Positions 15,853 through 24,403 of a DNA stretch of 64,000 nucleotides are shown here, piece by piece (position 1 is the stretch's first letter; each line of letters begins with the position of its first letter). A program made the translations under genes and the position numbers. Under the pieces are notes generated by a model. It saw only the letters and a list, made by a program, of their open reading frames with translations. It made no database searches and was not told the origin of the DNA. Source of the stretch: Acetobacterium malicum subsp. dehalogenans DSM 11527 (GTDB taxonomy: Bacteria > Bacillota > Clostridia > Eubacteriales > Eubacteriaceae); NCBI RefSeq assembly GCF_000472665.1, contig NZ_AXAC01000022.1:20970-84969 (forward strand), written 5' to 3'.

Positions 15853-17343
15853 GTGATAAGTAAAAAATTTAACCAGTACCAATTAAGCGATGAGCTCCTA
15901 AAAGCCATCGAAAAACTAAATTTTGAAAACCCGACCAAGGTTCAGGAAGCCGTGATTCCGATTGCTTTGGAGAAAAAAGATATTCTCTGCAAGGCTCAAA
16001 CCGGCAGCGGTAAAACGGCGGCCTTCGGGATTCCGATCTGTGAGCTGCTGGACTGGGAAGAGAACAAACCTCAGGCCCTGGTGCTGACCCCGACCCGGGA
16101 GCTGGCGCTGCAGGTCCACGAAGATATTTTTAACATTGGCCGCTTCAAGCGGGTTAAGGTGTCAGCCCTTTATGGAAAATCACCGATCCGCCGGCAGGAA
16201 AAAGAGCTGAAACAGAAAACCCATGTGGTGGTGGGAACCCCAGGCCGGGTTATGGATCATATTGAACGGGGCACCTTTATTACCGATGAGATCCGTTTTC
16301 TGGTCATTGACGAAGCTGATGAGATGCTGAATATGGGTTTTATCGATCAGGTTGAGGAAATCATCAATGAGATGCCTAAAAATCGGGTGACGATGTTGTT
16401 TTCGGCGACGCTGGAAAATGAGATTCAACGGCTGTCAAAAAAATACATGAACGATCCCCAGATCATCGAGATTGAAGCCGAGGCCAAACGAACGGATGCC
16501 ATTGAACAGTTTGTTTATAAAACCGGCCATGAAGACAAACTGGATGTGTTAAAGGATGTGCTGGTAGTGGAAAATCCTGACAGCTGCATTATTTTTTGCA
16601 ATACCCAGGAAATGGTCAATGCCATTTATAATCTGCTGGGTAAGGATAATAAGGCCTGTGAAAAGATTCACGGTGGCATGGAACAGGATGACCGCACCCT
16701 GGTCATGCAACGTTTTAAAAAGGGCGCCTTCCGCTATCTGATTGCCACCGATGTGGCGGCTCGGGGGATTGATGTTCATGAGATTTCGCTGGTCATTAAT
16801 TTTGATGTCCCCTGGGAAAAGGAAACCTATGTCCATCGCATCGGCCGGACCGGCCGTCGGGGCACCACTGGTAAAGCCATTACCCTGGTTTCGGCCAAAG
16901 AAGGCCGCTTGTTCCGGGATATTGAAAATTATACCGACAAAGAAATAATTGAAAAAGAATGTCCCACGCTTTCCACGGTCCATTCACTAAAAGCGGCCTT
17001 TATCGAAAAACTACAGGAAAAACCGGAAGAAAAGTTGGACAAAGCCCATGACTTGACCCGGGAGATCACCAAGATCCATATCAATGCCGGCAAAAAGACC
17101 AAAATGCGACCGGTGGATATTGTCGGGACGCTGTGTAATCTGGAGGGGATGACCGCCGCGGATATCGGCGTGATCACGATTCTGGACGTCTCCACCTTTG
17201 TCGAAATCCTCAATAACAAAGGCTCCCAGGTGTTAAAAGAGCTGCAAACCCGGAATATTAAAGGACGGCCGAGAAAGGTAAGCCTGGCTGAAGATAAGCC
17301 AGTTACCATGGCCCGAAAAAAACCGATTCGTCGATTTTATTGA
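15853..17343 (+). CDS. DEAD-box RNA helicase, DbpA/YxiN type
   Basis: This 496-residue ATP-dependent RNA helicase probably acts in ribosome assembly. Motifs in order are: Q motif (FENPTKVQ, ~24-31), Walker A AQTGSGKT (49-56), PTRELALQ, GTPGRVMDHI, DEAD near residue 153, SAT, ARGID and HRIGRTGRRG. The C-terminal ~80 residues (HINAGKKTKMRPVDIVG...) are the DbpA RNA-binding RRM-like domain, which in DbpA/YxiN recognises hairpin 92 of 23S rRNA. The start is a GTG with a poor ribosome binding site. A promoter and an attenuator-like hairpin precede it, suggesting regulated expression, perhaps with cold or growth state. It forms a single-gene unit or leads weakly into the Nudix gene 57 bp downstream. 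Confidence 0.92.
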   Translation: MISKKFNQYQLSDELLKAIEKLNFENPTKVQEAVIPIALEKKDILCKAQTGSGKTAAFGIPICELLDWEENKPQALVLTPTRELALQVHEDIFNIGRFKRVKVSALYGKSPIRRQEKELKQKTHVVVGTPGRVMDHIERGTFITDEIRFLVIDEADEMLNMGFIDQVEEIINEMPKNRVTMLFSATLENEIQRLSKKYMNDPQIIEIEAEAKRTDAIEQFVYKTGHEDKLDVLKDVLVVENPDSCIIFCNTQEMVNAIYNLLGKDNKACEKIHGGMEQDDRTLVMQRFKKGAFRYLIATDVAARGIDVHEISLVINFDVPWEKETYVHRIGRTGRRGTTGKAITLVSAKEGRLFRDIENYTDKEIIEKECPTLSTVHSLKAAFIEKLQEKPEEKLDKAHDLTREITKIHINAGKKTKMRPVDIVGTLCNLEGMTAADIGVITILDVSTFVEILNNKGSQVLKELQTRNIKGRPRKVSLAEDKPVTMARKKPIRRFY

Positions 17344-17400
17344 TTAAAATTTAGTGTTTAAGATTAATGTTTAACACGAGATGATTATAGTGAGGTGTCT

Positions 17401-17949
17401 ATGGACTATTTAACTGCTATCACTGCGTTTAAACCCCGATCTGCTCAGGAACAGGCCGATCAGCAGACATTTATCCGATTCATTAATAATAATCCGGATG
17501 TTTTGCTGCGGGAAAATAAAATTGCCCATCTGACCAGTTCAGCCTTGATTTTTAATGAGGCTCGGGATAAACTGTTAATGATCTACCATAACATTTATCA
17601 ATCTTGGTCCTGGACCGGGGGGCACGCCGATGGTGAAGCGGATCTGCTACAGGTAGCAATCCGGGAAGCCAAAGAAGAAACCGGATTAAAACGGGTAACA
17701 GCGGCAGTGGATAAAATTATTTCACTGGACATCTTACCGGTTTTTGGTCATTTCAAGAACAATCAACCGGTTTCGGCCCATTTGCATTTATCAGTAGCCT
17801 ATTTACTTTCGGCTTCCGAGGACGAACCGCTGATGATTAAGCCCGACGAAAACAGTGGTGTCCGGTGGATTGCCATCCCCGAATTGGCCAACTATGTCAG
17901 TGAACCCCATATGCAGATAGTTTATAATAAAATTTTAAATAAGCGTTGA
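17401..17949 (+). CDS. Nudix hydrolase
   Basis: This ~182-residue protein has the Nudix box GGHADGEADLLQVAIREAKEETG (residues ~74-96, REAKEETG being the catalytic helix), flanked by WSWTGG and a C-terminal VRWIAIPEL. The glutamate before the box is shifted relative to MutT, as in the GGHADG subgroup. Nudix enzymes cleave nucleoside diphosphates linked to another moiety; the substrate here is unknown. The ATG at 17401 is preferred, with GAGG 5 bp upstream; a GTG two codons earlier is possible. It is followed 33 bp later by an HD-domain hydrolase that may share its transcript. Together they may handle nucleotides or alarmones. Confidence 0.85.
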   Translation: MDYLTAITAFKPRSAQEQADQQTFIRFINNNPDVLLRENKIAHLTSSALIFNEARDKLLMIYHNIYQSWSWTGGHADGEADLLQVAIREAKEETGLKRVTAAVDKIISLDILPVFGHFKNNQPVSAHLHLSVAYLLSASEDEPLMIKPDENSGVRWIAIPELANYVSEPHMQIVYNKILNKR

Positions 17950-17982
17950 GTATTTTATGAGCGTTAAAATCAAGGAGGGACT

Positions 17983-18525
17983 ATGTCAATTTCGAAAGCC
18001 ATTGAATTTTCTGCCAAAGCCCACGAAGGTCATTTTCGTAAGGGCTCTCAGGTACCCTATATTACGCACCCCTTTGAGGTCGCCAAAATTCTGGGTGAGG
18101 CGGTGGATCCGGAAGAAAACGAAGCCTTGATCATAGCCGGACTGCTTCACGATACGGTGGAAGATACCAATACCAGCCTGGACACCATCCGCCGGGAATT
18201 TGGTGAAGCGGTGGCCGATCTGGTGGCCTCCGACTCGGAAAACAAACGGTTACCCTGGGAAGCGCGCAAACAGCACACCATCGATTTTCTCAAGAATGAA
18301 GCAACCCGGGACATGCAGATGCTGGCCTGTGCTGATAAACTAGCCAACCTCAGAAGTGTTAAAGCTGATTATGCCAGAATCGGCGAAGACGTCTGGGATA
18401 TTTTTGTCAGAGGCAAGGAAAAGCAGGCCTGGTATTACCAGGGCGTGCTGGATGCATTGACACCTCTGGAAGGTTTAGCGATGTATGCTGAACTGAAGGC
18501 CTTGATTCAGGAGATCTTTAACTAA
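17983..18525 (+). CDS. Small HD-domain (p)ppGpp-hydrolase-like protein
   Basis: The 180-residue protein consists only of an HD hydrolase domain of the RelA/SpoT type, like the small alarmone hydrolases (MESH1 family). Metal and catalytic signatures are His29 (YITHP), His56-Asp57 followed by Glu60-Asp61 (HDTVEDT), and a later Asp in CADKLANLRS (~117). The RFGEAVADLV segment is also typical. No synthetase or TGS domain is present. It probably hydrolyses (p)ppGpp or a related nucleotide in the cytoplasm. AAGGAGG precedes the ATG. It lies 33 bp after the Nudix gene, likely co-transcribed. Confidence 0.82.
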   Translation: MSISKAIEFSAKAHEGHFRKGSQVPYITHPFEVAKILGEAVDPEENEALIIAGLLHDTVEDTNTSLDTIRREFGEAVADLVASDSENKRLPWEARKQHTIDFLKNEATRDMQMLACADKLANLRSVKADYARIGEDVWDIFVRGKEKQAWYYQGVLDALTPLEGLAMYAELKALIQEIFN

Positions 18526-18578
18526 GGGGAGGAATCCTGTTGCTAATTAAACAACTTGAAAAAGAGAAAGTGATCAAC

Positions 18579-18609
18579 GCTAATTCCTTGGATTGTGTAA
18601 GGAATTAGC
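18579..18609. promoter_or_regulatory. Inverted repeat directly upstream of a strong promoter
   Basis: Perfect 11-bp inverted repeat GCTAATTCCTT - 9 bp - AAGGAATTAGC, ending 4 bp before the -35 box at 18614. It could be an operator for a dimeric regulator, or a T-poor terminator for the HD gene. Confidence 0.5.
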
Positions 18610-18613
18610 ATGC

Positions 18614-18642
18614 TTGACAAAACTGCTATATACAAGTATAAT
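18614..18642 (+). promoter_or_regulatory. Consensus sigma-A promoter
   Basis: TTGACA (18614-18619), exactly 17 bp, TATAAT (18637-18642): a perfect match to consensus in a 510-bp region without protein genes. It directs transcription toward the ABC transporter operon through two terminators. Confidence 0.85.
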
Positions 18643-18648
18643 TCTAAA

Positions 18649-18757
18649 CAGTTCATTAATACGAACAAGGTTACCCAATTAAACAATTGAAAATATAACT
18701 GTGATATGAAATCACTGGAAGCCATGAATGTTGTGCAAGCACATTCATGGCTTTTTT
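18649..18757 (+). ncRNA. Putative ~110-nt small RNA or attenuated leader
   Basis: The consensus promoter at 18614 predicts a start near 18649. The transcript would end at the terminator GCCATGAATGT / ACATTCATGGC plus six T at 18757. It contains an internal GTGAT/ATCAC hairpin and no convincing reading frame. I do not recognise a known riboswitch or RNA family. It may be an independent small RNA, or the first part of an attenuated leader for the transporter gene at 19037. Confidence 0.45.
18721..18757 (+). terminator. Terminator 1 of the leader region
   Basis: 11-bp stem GCCATGAATGT / ACATTCATGGC, 9-nt loop, then TTTTTT. Confidence 0.88.
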
Positions 18758-18934
18758 GCGTCAGGCAAACAATGATCAATTAGTGGCCAAAAGGTAATAA
18801 GCACATTTCTGGTCGTCTTGCAACAAAATGACAGAGATGTAACAGAGATGGCAATCCCTCGAAGTAAATAAGAACATACAAAGTTAAGCAGTCCCCAAAA
18901 ATCACAGACGATGTGACAGTACCAACAAAAATGT

Positions 18935-18985
18935 AACCATGAAGGTTTCAATTCCCCTGAGGGATGAACCGTTCATGGTTTTTTT
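18935..18985 (+). terminator. Terminator 2, 51 bp before the ABC transporter operon
   Basis: AACCATGAA / TTCATGGTT outer stem with nested GGTT/AACC and TCCC/GGGA pairing, then a run of seven T. The outer stem shares CCATGAA/TTCATGG with terminator 1. The region 18758-18934 between them holds no gene or promoter that I can support. Because the hairpin directly precedes the operon, it is a candidate riboswitch expression platform. Confidence 0.75.
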
Positions 18986-19036
18986 ATATACAAATAAATC
19001 ATGATAAGAAACAATTGAAAGAAAAGAGGAGCAAAG

Positions 19037-20635
19037 ATGAAGCGAAAATTATTGTGTTTAGGATTGGTCGCACTGATGTTGACATCAGTGCTGGCAGGTT
19101 GTTCCGTTAATGGTGCAACCCAGGGCAAAATTGAACGTGCCAAGGACGAATTGGTATTAGCCATTGGTGGCGAACCGGACGATGGCTTTGATCCCACCAC
19201 CGGTTGGGGTCGCTATGGCTCACCGCTGTTTCAGAGTACCTTGCTGACCCGGGACAATGATCTTAAGATCATAAAAGATCTGGCCACCGATTATACCATC
19301 AGTGAAGATGGCCTAACCTGGACCTATCAGATTCGCCAGGATGTGAAGTTCTCGGATGGTACCCCGTTAACTGCTGCTGATGTGGTTTTCACCTATGAAA
19401 CCGCAGCTAAAAGCGGGTCGGTTGTCGATCTGGCAGTAATGGCCAGCGCTAAAGCGACTGATGACTATACGGTCGAATTCAAGCTCAATAAGCCCCAATC
19501 AACCTTTCTCTATACAACCGCCGCCCTGGGAATCGTCCCGAAAGCCACTTACAGCAGTGACTATGCTCAGAATCCGGTCGGTTCTGGTCCCTTTAAATTT
19601 GTTCAATGGGACAAAGGTCAACAGTTGATTGTCGAAGCCAATTCTTATTACTATGGAACCAAACCCGCATTTAATAAGGTGACATTTTTGTATCTCAGTG
19701 AAGAAGCGACCTATGCAGCAGCCAAGGCCGGCGAAGTCGATATCGCATCGATTGTACCATCGTTGACCAGTCAGGAAGTGACCGGGATGACCATCAAATC
19801 GGTTGATAGTGTTGACAACCGGGGCATCTCGTTACCCTATCTAAAATCAGGCAGCACCACATCCGAAGGCTACCCGATTGGCAATGATGTAACATCAGAT
19901 CTGGCCATCCGAAAGGCGATTAATTATGCCATTGACCGACAAAAGCTGGTGGACGGCGTGTTGCTTGGCTATGGTTCGGAAGCGTATTCCGTCAGTGATG
20001 GTCTGCCCTGGGGGAATGCGGCGACAGAGATAACCGATGGCGACGTGGCCGGTGCCAAAAAGATGCTGGCCGATGGTGGCTGGGTTGACAGTGATGGCGA
20101 TGGTGTTGTTGAGAAAGATGGGGTTAAAGCCGAGTTTACCCTCAACTATCCATCATCTGATAAGGTCAGACAATCCCTGGCAATTTCGGTAGTCGATATG
20201 ATTTCACCAATTGGTATCAAAGTAAATGTTGAGGGAAAAAGCTGGGATGAAATTTATAAACTGATGTTTTCGAATGCGGTCTTATTTGGTTGGGGAAGCC
20301 ATGATCCGATCGAAATGTATAATATCTATTATAGCGGTAACGCTGGTGTTGAGACCAATGATCCGACCTTTTATAAAAATGAAAAGGTGGATGCCTACAT
20401 GAATCAGGCCCTGGCAACGACCGACGAGGCAGTCGCCAATGAACTGTGGCAAAAAGCTCAGTGGGACGGACAAACCGGATTCAGCACCCTTGGAGATGCA
20501 CCTTGGGCCTGGTTGGTTAACATTGATCATATTTATCTGGTTGACGATCGTTTGGAAATTGGCCAGAGTCGTACTGAACCCCATGGCCACGGCTGGCCGA
20601 TTACCGCTAACATCACCGAATGGCACCGGAAATAA
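19037..20635 (+). CDS. Nickel/peptide-type ABC transporter substrate-binding lipoprotein
   Basis: The 532-residue extracytoplasmic receptor belongs to family 5 (OppA/DppA/NikA). A lipoprotein signal ends in LAGC (Cys22). The family signature KFSDGTPLTAADVVFTYE is near residues 108-125. Sequence LRKAINYAID-like (AIRKAINYAIDRQKLVDG) marks the second domain. The C-terminal motif EPHGHGWP has two histidines that could contribute to metal binding. It heads a five-gene operon with two permeases and two ATPases, the Nik/Opp arrangement. Nickel uptake would suit an acetogen, which needs Ni for CO dehydrogenase/acetyl-CoA synthase, but peptide transport is not excluded. The start follows GAGGAG. Two terminators upstream suggest attenuation control. 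Confidence 0.82.
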   Translation: MKRKLLCLGLVALMLTSVLAGCSVNGATQGKIERAKDELVLAIGGEPDDGFDPTTGWGRYGSPLFQSTLLTRDNDLKIIKDLATDYTISEDGLTWTYQIRQDVKFSDGTPLTAADVVFTYETAAKSGSVVDLAVMASAKATDDYTVEFKLNKPQSTFLYTTAALGIVPKATYSSDYAQNPVGSGPFKFVQWDKGQQLIVEANSYYYGTKPAFNKVTFLYLSEEATYAAAKAGEVDIASIVPSLTSQEVTGMTIKSVDSVDNRGISLPYLKSGSTTSEGYPIGNDVTSDLAIRKAINYAIDRQKLVDGVLLGYGSEAYSVSDGLPWGNAATEITDGDVAGAKKMLADGGWVDSDGDGVVEKDGVKAEFTLNYPSSDKVRQSLAISVVDMISPIGIKVNVEGKSWDEIYKLMFSNAVLFGWGSHDPIEMYNIYYSGNAGVETNDPTFYKNEKVDAYMNQALATTDEAVANELWQKAQWDGQTGFSTLGDAPWAWLVNIDHIYLVDDRLEIGQSRTEPHGHGWPITANITEWHRK

Positions 20636-20637
20636 CG

Positions 20638-21624
20638 ATGAACTCAGCAAAATATGTATTAGGCAAAGCGCTGCGAATGATTTCATTACTCATTGCCCTA
20701 TGTCTGGTCTCTTTTATTCTGGTGAAAAACTCGCCTATCGATCCGGTTCAGGCCTATATTGGCGCGGATATGATGCGGGTTTCCGAGGAACAGAGAGAAT
20801 TGATTGCCGAAAACTGGGGGCTTGACAAGCCACCCATTGAGCAATTCTTCAGCTGGGCCGGCGCCATCGTCCAGGGTGATTTTGGCACCTCGATGATTTA
20901 CCGGGAGCCGGTAATCGAAGTGATCGGTCAGCGTTTTGCCGCCTCTCTGGCACTGATGGGAGTAGCCTGGGTTTTGTCCGGGATATTTGGTTTTCTGATG
21001 GGCATCATTGCCGGGATGAATCGCGGGAAACTGATTGATCGGGCCATCAAGTGGTATTGCCTGACCCTGGCAGCGACGCCGACCTTCTGGCTGGGTTTGA
21101 TTCTGCTGATAATTTTTGCCGTCTGGTTAGGCTGGTTTCCGATTGGAATGGGCGTGCCAGTGGGGGTGCTGTCAGAACATGTATCGATCTCTGAAAAGCT
21201 TTATCATCTGATTTTACCGGCTTTAACCCTCAGTATTGTGGGGGTTGCCAATATTGCCCTGCATACTCGCCAAAAATTGTTGGACGTCCTGGAAAGTGAC
21301 TATGTCCTGTTCGCCAGAGCCAATGGAGAATCTGGTTTGGGCCTGGTGTGGCAGCATGGTGTGAGGAACATTGCCTTGCCGGCAGTGACCCTGCAATTTG
21401 CATCCTTTAGTGAATTATTTGGCGGATCGGTGCTGGCTGAACAGGTTTTTTCTTATCCGGGTCTGGGTCAGGCCACTGTTTCGGCTGGCTTGCGAGGCGA
21501 TGTGCCACTATTGCTGGGGATTGTTTTAATCAGTGCTATTTTTGTTTTCAGTGGGAATCTGATTGGGGATATTATCTGCAGTGTCGTGGATCCCCGAATT
21601 AAGGAAGACAGGTCGTCAGTATGA
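20638..21624 (+). CDS. ABC transporter permease (NikB/OppB/DppB type)
   Basis: This ~328-residue integral membrane protein has an N-terminal membrane anchor followed by the conserved SFILVKNSPIDPVQ and a periplasmic stretch. Five more transmembrane segments carry the EAA-type loop near ARANGESGLGLVWQHGVRNIALP. The terminal FSYPGLGQATVSA is typical of the family. It begins 2 bp after the receptor gene stop and overlaps the next gene by 4 bp (ATGA), showing translational coupling. With the next permease it forms the membrane channel of the importer. Confidence 0.88.
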   Translation: MNSAKYVLGKALRMISLLIALCLVSFILVKNSPIDPVQAYIGADMMRVSEEQRELIAENWGLDKPPIEQFFSWAGAIVQGDFGTSMIYREPVIEVIGQRFAASLALMGVAWVLSGIFGFLMGIIAGMNRGKLIDRAIKWYCLTLAATPTFWLGLILLIIFAVWLGWFPIGMGVPVGVLSEHVSISEKLYHLILPALTLSIVGVANIALHTRQKLLDVLESDYVLFARANGESGLGLVWQHGVRNIALPAVTLQFASFSELFGGSVLAEQVFSYPGLGQATVSAGLRGDVPLLLGIVLISAIFVFSGNLIGDIICSVVDPRIKEDRSSV

Positions 21625-22493
21625 ATGTGTTAACCGATCCAGAAAACGCTATTGGCAGCGGCAGCCTTCACTTTAAACTGAATCGTCGCCAAAAGACCCT
21701 AATCATCACCGGTCTCTGTTCAGCCTTGCTAATTGGGATAATTTTAGCAGCTCAGTTAATGAGCAATGCTGGTATTGCTACTAATTTTAGTCAACAAAAT
21801 CTGGCGCCATCCTGGTCCCATCCGTTTGGAACGGACTGGTTGGGTCGGGATATGTTTACCCGGACCATCAAGGGCCTGGCCATCAGTATCCAAATTGGGC
21901 TGCTGGCATCCAGCGTCAGCGTGGTAATTGCCCTGGTGTTGGGAATGTGTGCCGCAACCATGGGCGAAAAAGTCGATGCCATCATTTCCTGGCTGGTGGA
22001 TTTATTTATGGGGGTTCCCCACCTGGTGGCTCTTGTTTTGATTGCGGTAGTGCTTGGCGGGGGCGCCAAAGGTGTGATCATTGGGGTGGCACTGACCCAT
22101 TGGCCCAGCCTCACCCGGGTGATCCGGGCCGAGGTAATGCAGGTGCGAAGCTCACAATACGTGCTGGTTTCACGGCATCTGGGCAGAAGCCGCTGGTGGA
22201 TTGCCAGCAGACATATTCTGCCGCATTTGCTACCGCAGTTTTTTGTGGGTCTGATTCTGATTTTTCCCCACGCCATTTTGCACGAGGCTTCAATTACCTT
22301 TTTAGGCTTTGGATTATCGCCGCACCTGCCAGCCATTGGCGTGATCTTGTCTGAATCGATGGGATATCTGGCCGCGGGGATGTGGTGGCTGGCGTTTTTT
22401 CCCGGCTTATCACTGTTAATTATCGTCAGAGCCTTCGATGTGATCGGCGATAATCTGCGGATGTTGCTAGACCCCCATCGTGCCCATGAATAA
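21621..22493 (+). CDS. ABC transporter permease (NikC/OppC/DppC type)
   Basis: This 290-residue inner-membrane protein is the second channel subunit. Residues ~60-75 contain HPFGTDWLGRDMFTRTIKG, the classic OppC/DppC N-terminal motif. The EAA loop region is around VRSSQYVLVSRHLGRSRWWI, and LHEASITFLGFGLSPHLPAIG near the C-terminus is diagnostic of the family. Its ATG overlaps the stop of the preceding permease. The final helix is followed by DPHRAHE. Confidence 0.9.
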   Translation: MNVLTDPENAIGSGSLHFKLNRRQKTLIITGLCSALLIGIILAAQLMSNAGIATNFSQQNLAPSWSHPFGTDWLGRDMFTRTIKGLAISIQIGLLASSVSVVIALVLGMCAATMGEKVDAIISWLVDLFMGVPHLVALVLIAVVLGGGAKGVIIGVALTHWPSLTRVIRAEVMQVRSSQYVLVSRHLGRSRWWIASRHILPHLLPQFFVGLILIFPHAILHEASITFLGFGLSPHLPAIGVILSESMGYLAAGMWWLAFFPGLSLLIIVRAFDVIGDNLRMLLDPHRAHE

Positions 22494-22505
22494 GGAGAGA
22501 AAAAA

Positions 22506-23510
22506 ATGAACATCAAAAATAACATCTCAAATCTGCAGCATAGCAATTTGAGCGAGCAATCGCAATATCTATCCGGTACCAGCAGGAACGACCTATTGGT
22601 GGTGGAAAACCTGTCCGTTTCGTTTATTCAGTATCAGAGCGGCATGAAGCAGCGGAATCTAGAAGTTATCTGCGATTTAAATGTCAATGTCAGGAGCGGT
22701 GAAGTTGTGGCCATTGTCGGTTCCAGTGGATCAGGAAAAAGCTTGCTGGCCCATGCCATTCTGGGGATCCTGCCATCCAATGCCAAGGTTTCCGGGACGA
22801 TGATCTATAATGGCCAAGCGCTGACTGGCGAACGCCAAAAGGCGATCCGGGGCAGTGAAATTAGTCTGATACCGCAGTCGGTCAATTATCTGGACCCGCT
22901 AATGAAGGTTGGTGAACAGGTCCAAAATACCATCAAAACAAAAGATGCCAAAGTACGGCAACAGCAAATATTTCAGCGTTATCAGCTGTCAAAAGCAGCC
23001 GGAATTTTATATCCCTTTCAGCTATCCGGGGGAATGGCCCGGCGGGTTTTGGTGGCAACCGCGGTCAGTGGCGGTGCTAAACTGATCATTGCTGATGAAC
23101 CAACGCCGGGACTGCACCCGGAAGTGGTGGCAGAAACCTTATCCCACCTCAAAGAACTGGCCGATCAGGGCTGTGGCGTGCTGATGATTACCCATGACAT
23201 TGAGGCCGCCATGAAAATTGCCGATCGGATTGCGGTGTTCTACGCCGGCACCACTGTTGAGGTGGCACCGATTGAAGATTTTACAAATACTGGTGAAGCG
23301 TTGCGGCATCCTTATACCAAGGCCTTGTGGAAAGCTTTGCCGGAGAATGATTTCACACCGATTCCCGGGTTTCAACCGACCCCGGCGGATCTGCCCAGCG
23401 GATGCTTATTTGAACCCCGCTGCCAATTAAGAACCGCCGCATGTGGTGCCGGCAAACCGGAGATGGCAGAGCTCCGAGGTGGACAAGTGAGGTGTATCCA
23501 TGCAACTTGA
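22506..23510 (+). CDS. ABC transporter ATPase (NikD/OppD/DppD type)
   Basis: This 334-residue cytoplasmic ATPase has Walker A GSSGSGKS (~76-83), a signature LSGGMARR, and Walker B LIIADEPTPGL. A C-terminal oligopeptide-type extension follows, with four cysteines (SGCLFEPRCQ...AACGAG...VRCIH), which in Opp/Dpp proteins can hold an iron-sulfur cluster. The N-terminal ~30 residues are an unusual polar leader before the first beta strand. An AAGGAG site precedes the ATG. It overlaps the next ATPase gene by 11 bp. Confidence 0.88.
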   Translation: MNIKNNISNLQHSNLSEQSQYLSGTSRNDLLVVENLSVSFIQYQSGMKQRNLEVICDLNVNVRSGEVVAIVGSSGSGKSLLAHAILGILPSNAKVSGTMIYNGQALTGERQKAIRGSEISLIPQSVNYLDPLMKVGEQVQNTIKTKDAKVRQQQIFQRYQLSKAAGILYPFQLSGGMARRVLVATAVSGGAKLIIADEPTPGLHPEVVAETLSHLKELADQGCGVLMITHDIEAAMKIADRIAVFYAGTTVEVAPIEDFTNTGEALRHPYTKALWKALPENDFTPIPGFQPTPADLPSGCLFEPRCQLRTAACGAGKPEMAELRGGQVRCIHAT

Positions 23511-24174
23511 AGCAAAAAATCTGGGCTTTGGCTATCATAAAAACAACTGGATTTTCAAACAGCTCAGTTTAACCATTGAAGCCGGCGAAGTAGTCGGTTT
23601 AACGGGCAACAGCGGCTGTGGCAAGACAACCCTTGCCAAGGTTCTGGCCGGGTATGAAGTGCCCTGGGAAGGACGGGTCAAGCTAAATGGAAAAGCAGGG
23701 TCGGTCTCAGGCTATAATCCGGTCCAGCTGATCTTTCAGCATCCCGAAAAATCAGTGAATCCAAGATGGCGCATTCGCGATTCAGTAAATGAGGGCTGGC
23801 AGGTTGATCAGGAATTACTTTATCGGCTGGGGATTGAAGAAAGCTGGATGGACCGCTGGCCCAATGAATTATCCGGCGGTGAACTACAGCGGTTTTGCGT
23901 TGCCAGAGCCTTGTCACCAGATACCCGGTTTATCATTGCCGATGAAATGACAACGATGCTGGATGCCATCACCCAGGCCCAGATTTGGGAAGTGGTTCTG
24001 GCCCTGGCCAAGGAACGAAACATGGGAATCCTGCTTGTCAGCCATGAAGAAAAGCTGATTCAACGCATTTGTGAGCGAGTCATTGATCTGGAAGCGGTCC
24101 AAAAAAATTGTGAAAGTGAGATTGAGGATTTTAATACTCAGCAAGGAGGTGTCCTGGTCACTCAGCTGGAATAA
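23500..24174 (+). CDS. ABC transporter ATPase (NikE type, short)
   Basis: This 224-residue partner ATPase has Walker A GNSGCGKTT, signature LSGGELQR, and Walker B FIIADEMTTMLD. The Walker B glutamate is followed by MTT in place of the usual PTS. It lacks the cysteine-bearing C-terminal extension seen in the other ATPase, as in NikE. The start is an ATG inside the end of the preceding gene. It closes the five-gene transporter operon and is followed by a terminator. Confidence 0.86.
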   Translation: MQLEAKNLGFGYHKNNWIFKQLSLTIEAGEVVGLTGNSGCGKTTLAKVLAGYEVPWEGRVKLNGKAGSVSGYNPVQLIFQHPEKSVNPRWRIRDSVNEGWQVDQELLYRLGIEESWMDRWPNELSGGELQRFCVARALSPDTRFIIADEMTTMLDAITQAQIWEVVLALAKERNMGILLVSHEEKLIQRICERVIDLEAVQKNCESEIEDFNTQQGGVLVTQLE

Positions 24175-24198
24175 TCTTATCTGCAGTGAAGAGAAAAT

Positions 24199-24246
24199 CA
24201 AAAAGGCAAAAGCAGGCTGAAAATTCAGCGTGTTTTTGCCTTTTTT
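24199..24246 (+). terminator. Terminator of the ABC transporter operon
   Basis: AAAAAGGCAAAA / TTTTTGCCTTTTTT stem with an inner GCTGAA/TTCAGC hairpin, ending in a T-run. Confidence 0.85.
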
Positions 24247-24293
24247 GTCTTTGGACAGCTGTAATCGACAACAGGAATTTAAACACAATCTAT

Positions 24294-24321
24294 TTAACAG
24301 AGTATTAACAATCTCTTTACC
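24294..24321 (+). promoter_or_regulatory. Pho box (PhoP binding direct repeats) before pstS
   Basis: Three half-sites TTAACA-gagta-TTAACA-atctc-TTTACC at strict 5-bp spacing, matching the Bacillus PhoP consensus TT(A/C/T)ACA-N5 repeats (last copy one mismatch). A TAAGAT -10-like hexamer lies at 24353. This implies induction on phosphate limitation. Confidence 0.75.
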
Positions 24322-24403
24322 TTCTCAAAACCTTTTATCGTTTTTTATTTGGTAAGATAGCCATGCAAACAACGAAAATTAAGGAAATATGAAGGAGAAA
24401 AAA

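Noticed and set aside
20439..20825. 128-codon plus-strand frame between the receptor and permease genes
   Set aside because: It overlaps two well-supported genes in another frame and shows no family features.
21791..22546. 251-codon frame on the minus strand
   Set aside because: It is antisense to the permease genes, which have clear family motifs; its composition is that of a shadow frame.
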